Below, one piece after another: positions 1-8,977 of a stretch of 64,000 nt of DNA. Below the pieces are notes generated by a model. It searched no databases. It saw only the letters and a list, made by a program, of their open reading frames with translations, and was not told the origin of the DNA. The stretch is from Devosia sp. Root413D1 (lineage in GTDB: Bacteria; Pseudomonadota; Alphaproteobacteria; Rhizobiales; Devosiaceae): assembly GCF_001425235.1 (NCBI RefSeq), contig NZ_LMEA01000011.1, positions 1 through 64,000 of the forward strand. The letters are read 5' to 3'. The first letter of the stretch is position 1; every line of letters starts with the position of its first letter. The translations under genes were made by a program, and so were the position numbers.

Positions 1-97
1 TGAACGATCCGAAAATGGCATGCCGGCCTCCCCGCCCTTCATGCCAAATCCGTCCACCATGTCTCCGAACACCCGTCCACCATCTCCCCGGTCTATA

Positions 98-182
98 CAG
101 AGGGGAGGGGCTGGGGGTGGGGGTGGTGAGGCGGGCACGGTGCCGACTTCACCACCCCCTCCCTCAATCCCTCCCCTCCTAG
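98..182. repeat. G-rich/C-rich inverted repeat
   Basis: The gene-poor left edge has a G-run arm (about 98-129) and a C-run arm (about 149-182) that are imperfect reverse complements, both built from GAGGGGAGGGG and GGTGGTG blocks. It could form a large hairpin behind the minus-strand gene that ends at 233. No coding potential is seen in 1-232. Whether it terminates transcription or is just a dispersed element cannot be told from one copy. Confidence 0.4.
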
Positions 183-232
183 GGACGCGGTAGCGCCCGG
201 GGGGAGGGAGGCGCTGGCTGCGCACGCCGTGC

Positions 233-1189
233 CTACCGGTCTGTTGCATCGCCCCAATCGAGCTTCTTCGCCGCCTTGAAGGCCGGCTTGTCCCGGCTTG
301 GTGCGACCCGTGTCTCGAGCCCATCGGCGCCGCAGACCGCCAGCGTCACCGAGAACTTGTTCTCTTCCGGCCGTCGCAGCACGCGCCCCGGCGCCGGCTT
401 GCCGATGTCCGGACGCGCCACGACCAGATAGCTGTACTTTTCATCCTCGTAGCCGAGGGTTGCGCCCTTCATCCGCATGTGGTCGCGGCTGCGGCTGAGC
501 CGCACCGAGAAGTGGCACCAGTCCGGCTCGACCAGCGGGCAAACGCGCTCATGCGGACAGGGCGCCAGCACCCTGCCCCCGAGCTCGACCAGCCGCCCGC
601 GCACCGCCATCAGCCGCTGGTAGTCGCGCGGCCGGCCCGGCTCGATGATCGCCAGCACCCCATCGCTGTGCCGCCACAGCCGTTCCGCCGCCGCCAGCAT
701 CTCGGCATCCGGCAACTCGGTCAGCGCATAGGCACAGGTAACCAGGTCGTATCGGGTCGCCAGCTCGAACCGCCCGAGATCGGCCTCCAGGAGCTCGGCG
801 CCGGCCAATGCCGTTCCCTCGGCCAGCGTCCCGGCCAGCGCGAGAAACGCCCGGTTGTGATCCATCAAAGTCGGCGCGATCCCCTCGAACGCCTCGGCCG
901 CTGCCCAGCCGGCGGTTCCCGGCCCTGCCCCGGCATCGAGCAGCGTCTCCGGCGCGAACTCCGGCGCCCTCGCTCGCAGTTCCACCAGCACCGCTGATAC
1001 CGCCGCATAGGTCGCCGGCATCCGGCTCAGCGCGTAGGCCACCGCATCGTCGGCGCCGCCGATCACCTGCCGCGATGCACCACGCTGCCGATAGTGTTCG
1101 GAGATGCGCGCGGAGCTGTCCGTCAGCCCCTTGCGCCCTTCGGCGAGGCGCCGCACTGCCGCGGCGAGATCGGCCGGCAGGTCGGTCAA
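233..1189 (-). CDS. Rsm22/METTL17-family small-subunit ribosome methyltransferase-like protein
   Basis: This 318-residue protein has a Rossmann SAM-binding motif (LLDAGAGPGTAG, residues 83-94) and the Rsm22 block CPHERVCP...DWCHF, followed by an EDEKYSYL stretch. Cys211, Cys217, Cys225 and Cys286 match in layout the four Cys that hold a 4Fe-4S cluster in mitochondrial METTL17/Rsm22. The family acts in small ribosomal subunit assembly; catalysis is uncertain. The start is a TTG at 1187-1189 overlapping the TGA of the upstream patatin gene, which implies translational coupling. Family assignment is secure; the cluster is inferred. Confidence 0.88.
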   Translation of the reverse strand: MTDLPADLAAAVRRLAEGRKGLTDSSARISEHYRQRGASRQVIGGADDAVAYALSRMPATYAAVSAVLVELRARAPEFAPETLLDAGAGPGTAGWAAAEAFEGIAPTLMDHNRAFLALAGTLAEGTALAGAELLEADLGRFELATRYDLVTCAYALTELPDAEMLAAAERLWRHSDGVLAIIEPGRPRDYQRLMAVRGRLVELGGRVLAPCPHERVCPLVEPDWCHFSVRLSRSRDHMRMKGATLGYEDEKYSYLVVARPDIGKPAPGRVLRRPEENKFSVTLAVCGADGLETRVAPSRDKPAFKAAKKLDWGDATDR

Positions 1190-2031
1190 TGTCGGTTCGC
1201 CTTACGGATGCTGTGCGCCAGCAGCGCGTCGCTGACCGCCCGCTTGAACCGGTCCTTGTCGCCCGCCGCAATGTCGACGATCTCGCGCACCCGCCAGAAC
1301 TCGCTGCCGCCGAACGGTCCGACCTCGGCACGCACATAGACATCCGGCGGGTATTGCAGCACCGTGGCATCGACCAGCTTCTGCGACATGATCTCGGTCG
1401 CCACCACGGCAGAATCGGTGATGCTCGGCTCACGCGAGGCATCGAGCAGTTGCGGCGTACGATGCACATCGATGCCGATAAGCACGTCGCACTTGCCGGC
1501 AATCAGCCCCAGCGGCAACGGGTTGGTGACGCCGCCATCGATGAAGTACCGGCCCTCGACATTCACCGGCCGGAACAGGCTGGGGATCGCCAGCGAGGCG
1601 GCGATCGCCGGGCGCAGCGGACCGGAGTCGAACACCACTTCCTTCCAGGCGTAGAAATCCGTCGCCACGACCGAGAACGGCACCTTGAGCTCGGCGAAAT
1701 CATCGGGAAACCCATCCGGCAGGAATGCCGTGGTGATCCCCCTTGGGTTGACCTGCATCGACAAACCGTCTTCGACGATCTGCTTGAAGCTGAAGCGGTT
1801 GCGGTTCCACAGCGTGCTGGCGATCTGCCGCAGGCTGCCCAGCACGCTGTAGGCATGCTCACGCAGCTCCGCGCCGGTCATGCCGTTAGCCCAGCCCGAA
1901 CCGATCAGCGCCCCGATCGATGAGCCCGATATCACCGAGGGTTTCAGTCCCAGTTCGTCCATCGCCTCGATGTAGGGAATATGTGCCAGGCCGCGCGCCG
2001 CGCCGCTGCCCAGTGCCACACCGATCCGCAT
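1186..2031 (-). CDS. patatin-like phospholipase (RssA type)
   Basis: This is a 281-residue patatin-fold acyl hydrolase. The N-terminus carries the glycine-rich oxyanion loop, then GSSIG (36-40) with nucleophile Ser38, and DGG with catalytic Asp165, giving a complete Ser-Asp dyad. The frame runs 20 codons further upstream, but ATG 2031 starts directly with the family's MRIGVALGSG block and is preferred. No signal peptide is seen, so a cytoplasmic or membrane-face lipid substrate is likely. It overlaps the Rsm22-like gene by 3 bases, so the two form one transcription unit. Confidence 0.88.
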   Translation of the reverse strand: MRIGVALGSGAARGLAHIPYIEAMDELGLKPSVISGSSIGALIGSGWANGMTGAELREHAYSVLGSLRQIASTLWNRNRFSFKQIVEDGLSMQVNPRGITTAFLPDGFPDDFAELKVPFSVVATDFYAWKEVVFDSGPLRPAIAASLAIPSLFRPVNVEGRYFIDGGVTNPLPLGLIAGKCDVLIGIDVHRTPQLLDASREPSITDSAVVATEIMSQKLVDATVLQYPPDVYVRAEVGPFGGSEFWRVREIVDIAAGDKDRFKRAVSDALLAHSIRKANRH

Positions 2032-2073
2032 GGTGCCGCCTCCAGTCCGTTTCCTTATGCGACGGCCGCGCCC

Positions 2074-2110
2074 CAAAAGAAAAGGCCCCACCAGTGGCGG
2101 GGCCTTTGAA
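2074..2110 (-). terminator. intrinsic terminator of clpX
   Basis: AAAGGCCCC (2081-2089) pairs with GGGGCCTTT (2099-2107). On the minus strand the stem is followed by a T-rich run (CTTTTCTTTT), 20 bases past the clpX stop. Confidence 0.85.
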
Positions 2111-2126
2111 CTCTTGCTCCGAGGGA

Positions 2127-3407
2127 TCAGGCGCTGGTGGACAGCGCCTCTTCCTTCTTGCGCTCGGCGTAGATGTACAGCGGACGGGCGTCCTTGCCGT
2201 TCACCACTTCCTCACTGATCACCACTTCCTCGACGCCATCGAGCGACGGCAGGTCGTACATGGTATCGAGCAGGATGCCTTCGAGGATCGAGCGGAGGCC
2301 ACGGGCGCCGGTCTTGCGCTCGATGGCGTGCTTGGCGATCGCCTTCAGCGCATCCTCGTGGAAGGTCAGCTCGACCTCTTCCATCGAGAACAGCCGTTGG
2401 TACTGGCGCACCAGAGCATTCTTCGGCGCGGTCAGGATTTCGATCAGCGCGGGCTCGTCGAGATCTTCGAGCGTCGCGAGGATCGGCAGGCGGCCGATGA
2501 ATTCGGGGATCAGCCCGAAGCGCACCAGGTCTTCCGGCTGCACGTCCTTCAACAGGTCGCCGACGCGGCGATCCTTGGGGTCCTTGACCACGGCCGAGAA
2601 GCCGATGCCCGAACCCTCGCCGCGCGCCGAGATGATCTTCTCGAGCCCGGCAAACGCCCCGCCGCAGATGAACAGGATATTGGTCGTATCCACCTGCAGG
2701 AATTCCTGCTGCGGGTGCTTGCGGCCGCCCTGCGGAGGCACCGAGGCAACGGTGCCTTCCATGATCTTCAGCAGCGCCTGCTGCACGCCTTCGCCGGACA
2801 CGTCGCGGGTGATCGACGGGTTGTCCGACTTGCGGCTGATCTTGTCGACTTCGTCGATGTAGACGATGCCGCGCTGCGCCTTCTCGACATTGTAGTCGGC
2901 GGACTGCAGCAGCTTGAGGATGATGTTCTCGACGTCCTCGCCGACGTAACCGGCCTCGGTCAGCGTCGTCGCGTCGGCCATGGTGAACGGCACATCGAGG
3001 ATACGGGCCAGCGTCTGCGCCAGCAGCGTCTTGCCGGTACCGGTCGGGCCGATCAGCAGGATGTTCGACTTCGAGAGCTCGATGTCCTGGTTCTTGGTGG
3101 CGTGGTGCAGGCGCTTATAGTGGTTGTGCACGGCGACGCTCAGTACGCGCTTGGCGCGGAACTGGCCGATGACATAGTCATCCAGCACCTTGCAGATCTC
3201 GGCCGGCGTCGGCACGCCGTCCGAGGACTTCACCATCGAGGTTTTGTTTTCCTCGCGGATGATGTCCATGCACAGCTCGACGCATTCATCGCAGATGAAG
3301 ACGGTCGGCCCGGCGATCAGCTTCCTGACCTCGTGCTGCGATTTCCCGCAGAACGAGCAGTACAGCGTGTTTTTGGAAGATTCGCCGCTGGTCGTGTCCT
3401 TGGACAT
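2127..3407 (-). CDS. clpX: ClpX, ATP-dependent unfoldase of the ClpXP protease
   Basis: This 426-residue AAA+ ATPase selects tagged substrates, unfolds them and feeds them to ClpP. The N-terminal zinc-binding domain has Cys17, Cys20, Cys39 and Cys42. It is followed by Walker A GPTGTGKT, the pore loop GYVG, Walker [10 protein letters not shown] and the C-terminal small domain. An ATG 10 codons upstream is in frame, but ATG 3407 has an AGGAG ribosome site at good spacing and gives the usual ClpX N-terminus. clpP lies 171 bases upstream on the same strand, the usual clpP-clpX order, and tig lies further upstream. Confidence 0.98.
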   Translation of the reverse strand: MSKDTTSGESSKNTLYCSFCGKSQHEVRKLIAGPTVFICDECVELCMDIIREENKTSMVKSSDGVPTPAEICKVLDDYVIGQFRAKRVLSVAVHNHYKRLHHATKNQDIELSKSNILLIGPTGTGKTLLAQTLARILDVPFTMADATTLTEAGYVGEDVENIILKLLQSADYNVEKAQRGIVYIDEVDKISRKSDNPSITRDVSGEGVQQALLKIMEGTVASVPPQGGRKHPQQEFLQVDTTNILFICGGAFAGLEKIISARGEGSGIGFSAVVKDPKDRRVGDLLKDVQPEDLVRFGLIPEFIGRLPILATLEDLDEPALIEILTAPKNALVRQYQRLFSMEEVELTFHEDALKAIAKHAIERKTGARGLRSILEGILLDTMYDLPSLDGVEEVVISEEVVNGKDARPLYIYAERKKEEALSTSA

Positions 3408-3578
3408 CCTGTCACTCCTGGGAGTTCGGGCTCCCATCCCGGCTAGAAGAGAACGCTAGCCCCGGATACCTAAACAAAATGTAAGCCCGACCGACCTTAA
3501 CGGCCAGCCGGGACCCACACAATCACACAAGTGTCACACTCGCGTAGGGCATTGAGATTCACCTTAACGGGCGAATCC

Positions 3579-4205
3579 TCACACTGCGTCGGGTGCTGCC
3601 CGCTTCTCGAAGATCGAGTCGATGATGCCAAAGTCCTTGGCCTCTTCGGGGTTGAGGAAACGATCGCGCTCGAGCGCGTTGTGAATGGCCTCATAGTCCT
3701 GGCCGGTATGCTTGACGTAAATCTCGTTGAGCCGGCGCTTCAGCTTCTCGGTGAACTGAGCGTGGATCAGGATATCGGTCGCCTGGCCCTGATAGCCGCC
3801 GGACGGCTGGTGCACCATGATCGAGGCGTTCGGCAGCGCCGCGCGCAGGCCCTTCTCGCCGCCGGCGAGGAGGAGAGAGCCCATCGAAGCCGCCTGCCCG
3901 ATGCAGAGCGTCGCCACCGGCGGGCGGATGAACTGCATGGTGTCGTAGATGCCGAGGCCGGAGGTCACGACGCCACCGGGCGAGTTGATGTAGAGGCTGA
4001 TTTCCTTCTTCGGATTTTCCGACTCAAGGAACAGCAGCTGCGCCGCGATCAGGGACGCCATCTGGTCTTCGACCTGGCCGGTCACGAAGATGATGCGCTC
4101 CTTGAGCAGGCGCGAATAGATATCGAAGGCGCGCTCGCCGCGCGTCGTCTGCTCGACCACGGTGGGCACGAGGTAGTTGTAGAAGGTATCGACCGGATCT
4201 CTCAT
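3579..4205 (-). CDS. clpP: ClpP, ATP-dependent protease proteolytic subunit
   Basis: This is a 208-residue serine peptidase forming the tetradecameric chamber used by ClpX and ClpA. The triad is readable: Ser107 in GQAASMG, His132 in MVHQP and Asp181 in ERDRF. Length and N-terminal propeptide region are normal. It precedes clpX with a 171-base gap in which I see no terminator, so both may share a transcript. No clear sigma-32 promoter could be picked out upstream. Confidence 0.98.
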   Translation of the reverse strand: MRDPVDTFYNYLVPTVVEQTTRGERAFDIYSRLLKERIIFVTGQVEDQMASLIAAQLLFLESENPKKEISLYINSPGGVVTSGLGIYDTMQFIRPPVATLCIGQAASMGSLLLAGGEKGLRAALPNASIMVHQPSGGYQGQATDILIHAQFTEKLKRRLNEIYVKHTGQDYEAIHNALERDRFLNPEEAKDFGIIDSIFEKRAAPDAV

Positions 4206-4382
4206 TTCGAGATTTGTCCCTTATGGCAGGAAGAATCAGCGCTCGCGGCCGACTGAAGGCGATGCCCTGTTAAGGGCGGGTAAAGCGACAGATAGGCGCC
4301 AATGTGGCAGGCCGCAATACTCACATATTCGCGCAAAGCCACGGATCAGCGGAACCTGCCCGTATGGGGAGGGCCGGCCGCC

Positions 4383-4628
4383 CTACGCCTTGAACCCCAC
4401 CGCCACACCGCGCTTCTTGAAGTAGGACTGCATGGTCTTGCGGCCCTGGCGGTTGTTCTGGGCCAGCTTGGCCGGATCGAACACCGCCTCCTTGGCGCCT
4501 TCCTTGGCCATCGCCGCCTTCAGCGCCGCGATGTGGACGTCGATATCCGCATTGTTCTCGCGCAGCGAGGTGTAGATGTTGTCGATCGCTTCGGTCAGGG
4601 TGAGGTCGCTCAAGGGCTCGAACTCCAA
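4383..4628 (-). CDS. small conserved-looking hypothetical protein
   Basis: This is an 81-residue frame, acidic at the N-terminus and basic at the C-terminus (FKKRG near the end), with no membrane segment or signal peptide. It is mostly alpha-helical by eye. The only start that gives the full frame is TTG 4626-4628, directly after an in-frame TGA, with no convincing ribosome site, so a start further in is possible. I do not recognise the family. It stands alone between clpP and the divergent P450. Confidence 0.6.
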   Translation of the reverse strand: MEFEPLSDLTLTEAIDNIYTSLRENNADIDVHIAALKAAMAKEGAKEAVFDPAKLAQNNRQGRKTMQSYFKKRGVAVGFKA

Positions 4629-4758
4629 TCAGTGTCTGGCGAGGCTACTAGCCGGTTTTTCCGTTGCGGCAAGCTGTTTCAGCAGGTCGTGATGGCTTCC
4701 CGACCGCCCGACGCGCCGTATAGCATGGCCCGCAGTATCAGTTTCAACGGGTCCTCTC

Positions 4759-6000
4759 TTGTCCGCAGCCGCTCCCTTCGCCCTCGCCGACCGTCACGCC
4801 AGCGCCCAGCCGCGCGAACTCGCCTTCTACCGCGACCCCTACGCCTTCTATGACGCGGTGCACGCGGCCTCACCGGCCTTCTTCTGGGACAATTACGATC
4901 ACTGGTGCTTTGCCGGCTTCAAGGATGTGAGCGCCCTGCTTCGCGACAAGCGCTTCGGCCGGCAGATCCTCCACCTGATGAGCCGCGAGCAGCTCGGCAT
5001 GGCGCCGCCCAAGGCCCACACCGCCGCTTTCGACCAGACCGAGAAATATACCCTGCTCAACCTCGAGCCGCCGGCGCATACCCGGCTGCGCGCCCTGGTC
5101 AACCGCGCCTTCGTCTCACGCAATGTCGAGCAACTGCGTCCCCGCATCGAGCGGCTGGCCAATGAGCTGATCGACGGTTTTGCCGCCGACGGCCAGGTCG
5201 AGCTGCTCCGCGCCTTTGCGGCGCCGATCCCCGCCATCGTCATTGCCGAGATGATCGGCATGCCCGCCGATATGGCGATGCAATTGGTCGATTGGTCCAA
5301 CCGCATGGTCGCCATGTACATGTACGGCGTGACCTACGAGACCGAGCTCGATGCCAACCAGGCCTCGATTGAGTTCATGGACTATGTGCGCGAGATGATC
5401 GCCGAGCGCCGCCGGCAGCCGCGCGAGGACCTGCTTACCCACATGCTGACCACCGAGGTCGATGGCGAGAAGCTGACCGACGACGAGGTGATCTCGACCA
5501 CCATCCTCCTGCTCAACGCCGGCCATGAGGCAACGGTCCACACCACCGGCAACGGCGTGAAGGCTATCCTCGAAAGCGGCCTCGACCCCAAGGCGCTGTT
5601 CGCCGACGCCGACCAGACCGAAGCGACGGTCGAAGAGTGCATCCGCTTCGATGCGCCGCTCCACATGTTCACCCGCTACGCCCTGCAGGACGTAACGCTC
5701 GACAACGGGTTGAGCTTCAAGCAGGGCGAGACCATCGGCCTGATGCTGGGCGCTGCCAACCGCGACCCTGCCCGCTTCGCCGAGGCCAACCGGTTCGATC
5801 CGTTCCGCAAGGATGGCGCCAATGTCAGCTTCGGTGCCGGCATCCACTTCTGCATCGGCGCCCCGCTGGCGCGCATCGAACTGCAGGTCGCCATGCAGAC
5901 GCTGTTCGACCGGCTGCCCGGGCTGAAGCTCGCCACCGAGCCGCAATACAAGAACATCTACCACTTCCACGGGTTGGAGCGGCTGGAGGTGTCGTGGTGA
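4759..6000 (+). CDS. cytochrome P450 (bacterial soluble class)
   Basis: This is a 413-residue haem monooxygenase. The I-helix oxygen-activation motif AGHEAT is at 254-259, the ExxR pair at Glu293-Arg296, and the haem loop FGAGIHFCIG gives proximal Cys365. It lacks a membrane anchor, as is usual for bacterial P450s that take electrons from a ferredoxin, but no ferredoxin or reductase gene is nearby. The likely start is TTG 4759. Family membership is certain; the substrate cannot be read from the sequence. Confidence 0.95.
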   Translation: MSAAAPFALADRHASAQPRELAFYRDPYAFYDAVHAASPAFFWDNYDHWCFAGFKDVSALLRDKRFGRQILHLMSREQLGMAPPKAHTAAFDQTEKYTLLNLEPPAHTRLRALVNRAFVSRNVEQLRPRIERLANELIDGFAADGQVELLRAFAAPIPAIVIAEMIGMPADMAMQLVDWSNRMVAMYMYGVTYETELDANQASIEFMDYVREMIAERRRQPREDLLTHMLTTEVDGEKLTDDEVISTTILLLNAGHEATVHTTGNGVKAILESGLDPKALFADADQTEATVEECIRFDAPLHMFTRYALQDVTLDNGLSFKQGETIGLMLGAANRDPARFAEANRFDPFRKDGANVSFGAGIHFCIGAPLARIELQVAMQTLFDRLPGLKLATEPQYKNIYHFHGLERLEVSW

Positions 6001-6026
6001 GCGAGGAGGAATAGCGCCTAGTTGAA

Positions 6027-6875
6027 TTAGGATCCCGCGTGATCCATTTCGAGGAGCCAACGCAAGAAGGCTACCCCTTGGCTGATCATAAGGACCGCTA
6101 AACTCTCGGGTGGCTGGTGCGGCTCTTCCTGCCCTTGTTCGTGCCTGTAGGGTTGGGCCGAGTCCACCCAGTTTGCAAAGCTCCTAACTAGGTTCAGAAA
6201 GGCGGCCTTTTCTGCAGGGTCCTCAATGGCCTTGCCCTTGGGGTCAAGATTCACCGTCACGTATTTGGCGACCAGCCGATTAGCCTCCGGGAACATCATC
6301 CTGAAAAGCCCCTCGACTGCGGTAAACGTGCCACGAACTCCAACCTTCCAATCGGGCTCGGGCTGATCAATTGCCTTTAAGGCCTTGTCGAGTTCCGACC
6401 GGACATTGTTGTACCTAGCCTTCCCCAGAAGTTTGAGAGCGTGTTCGACTTCGGCGGAGAATACCCTGTCGATCGAAGGATGCACGCCTCCCAACTCGTC
6501 GACCCGGTAGGCCACATTCTCTTCGCTGAGGATACGTGCGACTGAAGGTACCCACCGTCCGACCTTTAGGAAGGTGTAGGACCTCTCGCCACGCTCTCTC
6601 TGGATGACGAACCTCGCGACCGCGGTAATGAAGTGGATCACGTCAAGGTCGGAGATCGACGCTACGAACTTCTCGTAGTTAGGCCCACCTGCGCCCCAAG
6701 GCACTTTGATCCCCAGTTCACTCTCAATGAAATGGGAGAGGAGCGCTCCTTCTACGGGACTCAACGCTTTTGCCAACCGCAGTCTGGCACGATCGCCAAA
6801 TGTGTTCTCGGGGTCGCCGCGCTCAATGTAGAGCTGGCGGAAGTATCGCCCGATTGGTGGTTCTTCAGCCGCCAT
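6027..6875 (-). CDS. uncharacterised protein with HEPN/abortive-infection-like C-terminus
   Basis: This 282-residue soluble protein has no signal peptide or membrane segment. The C-terminal third has a helical layout with FANWVDSAQPYRHEQGQ, a polar Arg-His motif, then a helix ending FLRWLLEMD. That layout recalls HEPN-type RNase domains in abortive-infection proteins, but the resemblance is by eye only. Its DNA is visibly less GC-rich than its neighbours and uses more A/T-ending codons, which suggests transfer. It lies 37 bases beyond the nnr stop, convergent with the P450. A defence role is a hypothesis. Confidence 0.75.
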   Translation of the reverse strand: MAAEEPPIGRYFRQLYIERGDPENTFGDRARLRLAKALSPVEGALLSHFIESELGIKVPWGAGGPNYEKFVASISDLDVIHFITAVARFVIQRERGERSYTFLKVGRWVPSVARILSEENVAYRVDELGGVHPSIDRVFSAEVEHALKLLGKARYNNVRSELDKALKAIDQPEPDWKVGVRGTFTAVEGLFRMMFPEANRLVAKYVTVNLDPKGKAIEDPAEKAAFLNLVRSFANWVDSAQPYRHEQGQEEPHQPPESLAVLMISQGVAFLRWLLEMDHAGS

Positions 6876-6911
6876 TTCTAGCGCCCTTCACAATGTGGCC
6901 ACAGCCGAATC

Positions 6912-8438
6912 TCAGTATGAATCCCGGCTTCCGCCGGGATGATGTCGATTACGTGTAGCGCCCCACGCCCCCAACTCCCTCAGCACATCCGGGATCAACC
7001 CCGGCAAATCTTCGGCGATCAGCCCCGAGCCACCCCACAGGTTCCCCGTCTCGCCGTGGATCCACACGCCGGCTGATGCGGCATCGAAGCCCTTCATCCC
7101 CTGCGCCAACAGCCCCGCGATGATGCCGGCCAGCACGTCGCCCGAGCCGGCCGTGCCCAATATCGCCGGGGCATTGTCGTTGATCACCGCATGCCCGTCC
7201 GGCGCCGCGACCACCGTGTCGCTGCCTTTCAGCACTACGATGGCCCCGGAGCGCAGCGCCGCCGAACGGGCCCGGTCAAGCTTCGAACCATCCCCCTTGC
7301 CGAACAGCCGCTCGAACTCGCCTTCATGCGGTGTCATCACCACCGGCCTCTCGGACTTGGCCTTGATCGCCGAGAACAAAGCTTCAGGACTATCCTTGAA
7401 GCTGGTGAGCGCATCGGCGTCGAGCACCGCAGCCACCTGACTCGACAGCACCGCCAGTACATTGGCCTTGGTCGCATCGCCCAACCCGGCGGCAGGGCCG
7501 ATCACCACCGTGTTGATCCGCTGATCCCTTAGCAGCAACTGCAGGCTGGCGGCGCCATCCACCGGCTTCAGCATGATCGCGGTGACATGGTTGGCCTGGA
7601 TCAGCAGCGAGGAATGCGCCCCGGCCAATGTCACCAGCCCTGCCCCGGTCCGCAACGCCGCGGTCGCCGTCATCCGGCTGGCGCCGGTTTGCAACGGTCC
7701 GCCCGACATCACGACGCAGTGGCCGCGGGTGAACTTGTGTCCCTCCGCCTCGAGCCTGGGTAGCTGCCAGAGGTCAGGATTATTGCGGTTGAGGTTCGGC
7801 CGGATCTCGCCCAACACGCTGTCCGGAATGCCGATCTCGGCCAGCACCACCTCGCCGCATTGCTGCCGGCCCGGCAGCAGCAGATGCCCCGGCTTCAGCC
7901 GGAAGAACGTCACCGACAGATCGGCTTTGATCGCCACGCCGCGGACCTGGCCACTGGACCCGTCGATGCCCGAGGGCACGTCCACCGCGACGATCGGCAC
8001 CCGCAACCCGTTCACTGCCTCGATCAGTTCCGCAAGGCCGCCCTCGATATCACGATCGAGTCCGGCGCCGAGCAGTGCGTCGACCACCAGCTTGGCGCCG
8101 CGCAACCCGTCCGGCCGCGCCGCCTGGATCGGCCCGTTCCACAGGTCAGCGAAAAACGCCGCATCGCCGGTCAACCGCTCGCGGTCGCCGAACAGCGCCA
8201 CCCGCACCTCACGGCCGAGCTCCTTGAGTTTCTTCGCCGCAACGAACCCGTCGCCGCCATTATTGCCGGGGCCACAGAGGATCAGCACCTGCCCATCCGG
8301 ATAGCGCTCCGCCACCAGCTCGGCCACGGCATTGCCGGCCGCCTCCATCAGCTTGAACGACTGAATGCCCGACGCCACCGCCAGCGCATCGGCGCGGCCC
8401 ATTTCGGCAGGCGTGAGGAGGACGGAAGCAGGATGCAT
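6912..8438 (-). CDS. nnr: bifunctional NAD(P)HX epimerase / ADP-dependent NAD(P)HX dehydratase
   Basis: This repair enzyme (508 residues) restores hydrated NADH and NADPH. The N-terminal YjeF-type epimerase domain has the motif GPGNNGGDGF. The C-terminal ribokinase-like dehydratase domain carries GTAGSGDVLAG near its end. ATG 8438 gives the normal N-terminus; the frame continues 18 codons upstream into the preceding gene. The last dozen or so residues (RNRHHPGGSRDSY) are encoded by a dispersed palindromic repeat and look like a non-native tail. The DUF3806-like gene ends 13 bases upstream, so they are probably co-transcribed. Confidence 0.95.
   Translation of the reverse strand: MHPASVLLTPAEMGRADALAVASGIQSFKLMEAAGNAVAELVAERYPDGQVLILCGPGNNGGDGFVAAKKLKELGREVRVALFGDRERLTGDAAFFADLWNGPIQAARPDGLRGAKLVVDALLGAGLDRDIEGGLAELIEAVNGLRVPIVAVDVPSGIDGSSGQVRGVAIKADLSVTFFRLKPGHLLLPGRQQCGEVVLAEIGIPDSVLGEIRPNLNRNNPDLWQLPRLEAEGHKFTRGHCVVMSGGPLQTGASRMTATAALRTGAGLVTLAGAHSSLLIQANHVTAIMLKPVDGAASLQLLLRDQRINTVVIGPAAGLGDATKANVLAVLSSQVAAVLDADALTSFKDSPEALFSAIKAKSERPVVMTPHEGEFERLFGKGDGSKLDRARSAALRSGAIVVLKGSDTVVAAPDGHAVINDNAPAILGTAGSGDVLAGIIAGLLAQGMKGFDAASAGVWIHGETGNLWGGSGLIAEDLPGLIPDVLRELGAWGATRNRHHPGGSRDSY
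6917..6945. repeat. dispersed palindromic repeat, copy 1
   Basis: ATCCCGGC (6921-6928) and GCCGGGAT (6933-6940) form a hairpin with a 4-base loop. On the minus strand it reads TCATCCCGGCGGAAGCCGGG, the same family as the elements at 22073 and 31307. The nnr reading frame runs through it before stopping. Confidence 0.75.
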
Positions 8439-8451
8439 GATACAGTTGCCT

Positions 8452-8877
8452 TTACTTATCGAGCTTGGCCCTGACCTCGTCGACCTTTCCACATATCTGC
8501 GTAAAGAGCTGGACGACGTTGATGTCCTGACCCTCCTCGACTCGCTTCGAGATCATGGTCAAAGGAAAGAGCTTGAGTGATGTAGCCCGGTCCTGGAGGG
8601 CTGGATCCCGCCCATACTCGTCCTCCACCATGACCCAGTGCAAATCCAGGTGGTCAACCAGAGCGTCGCCGAACGCTATCCCGAGGCATTGCAGTTTCCA
8701 CGTTTCCTCAGGTTCGATCCACCTGGACCGAAGGATCGTGTCAATCAAGGTGAGCTTGGCTCCATAGCCTGAATAGCTGACGACAGGATCATTTTTGTAG
8801 TGATCAAGGATCCAATCACGTCGTTTCGAAAGATCGGCTCGGTCGCTTTCGGACAAGGCTTCCACCCGCTGGTCCAT
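8452..8877 (-). CDS. DUF3806-like protein
   Basis: This 141-residue soluble protein has a central stretch (LGIAFGDALVDHLDLHWVMV, then DEYGRDPAL) and a following FPLTMISKRVEEG segment that resemble DUF3806 proteins, whose function is unknown. The DNA is less GC-rich than in the flanking nnr and tig genes. It ends 13 bases before the nnr start. A shared transcript is likely, but nothing in the protein points to nucleotide repair. Confidence 0.75.
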   Translation of the reverse strand: MDQRVEALSESDRADLSKRRDWILDHYKNDPVVSYSGYGAKLTLIDTILRSRWIEPEETWKLQCLGIAFGDALVDHLDLHWVMVEDEYGRDPALQDRATSLKLFPLTMISKRVEEGQDINVVQLFTQICGKVDEVRAKLDK

Positions 8878-8924
8878 GCAAACTCGCTCCAGGTTAGCGT
8901 AGCCAGCTTATCCAACTGGGCCCA

Positions 8925-8954
8925 AACAAAAAGGCCGCCCCGAAGGGCGGCCCT
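8925..8954 (-). terminator. intrinsic terminator of tig
   Basis: GGCCGCCC (8933-8940) pairs with GGGCGGCC (8945-8952) around a CGAA loop. On the minus strand it is followed by TTTTTGTTT, 24 bases after the tig stop. Confidence 0.9.
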
Positions 8955-8977
8955 GAACTTGTGATCGAAGCACCAGC

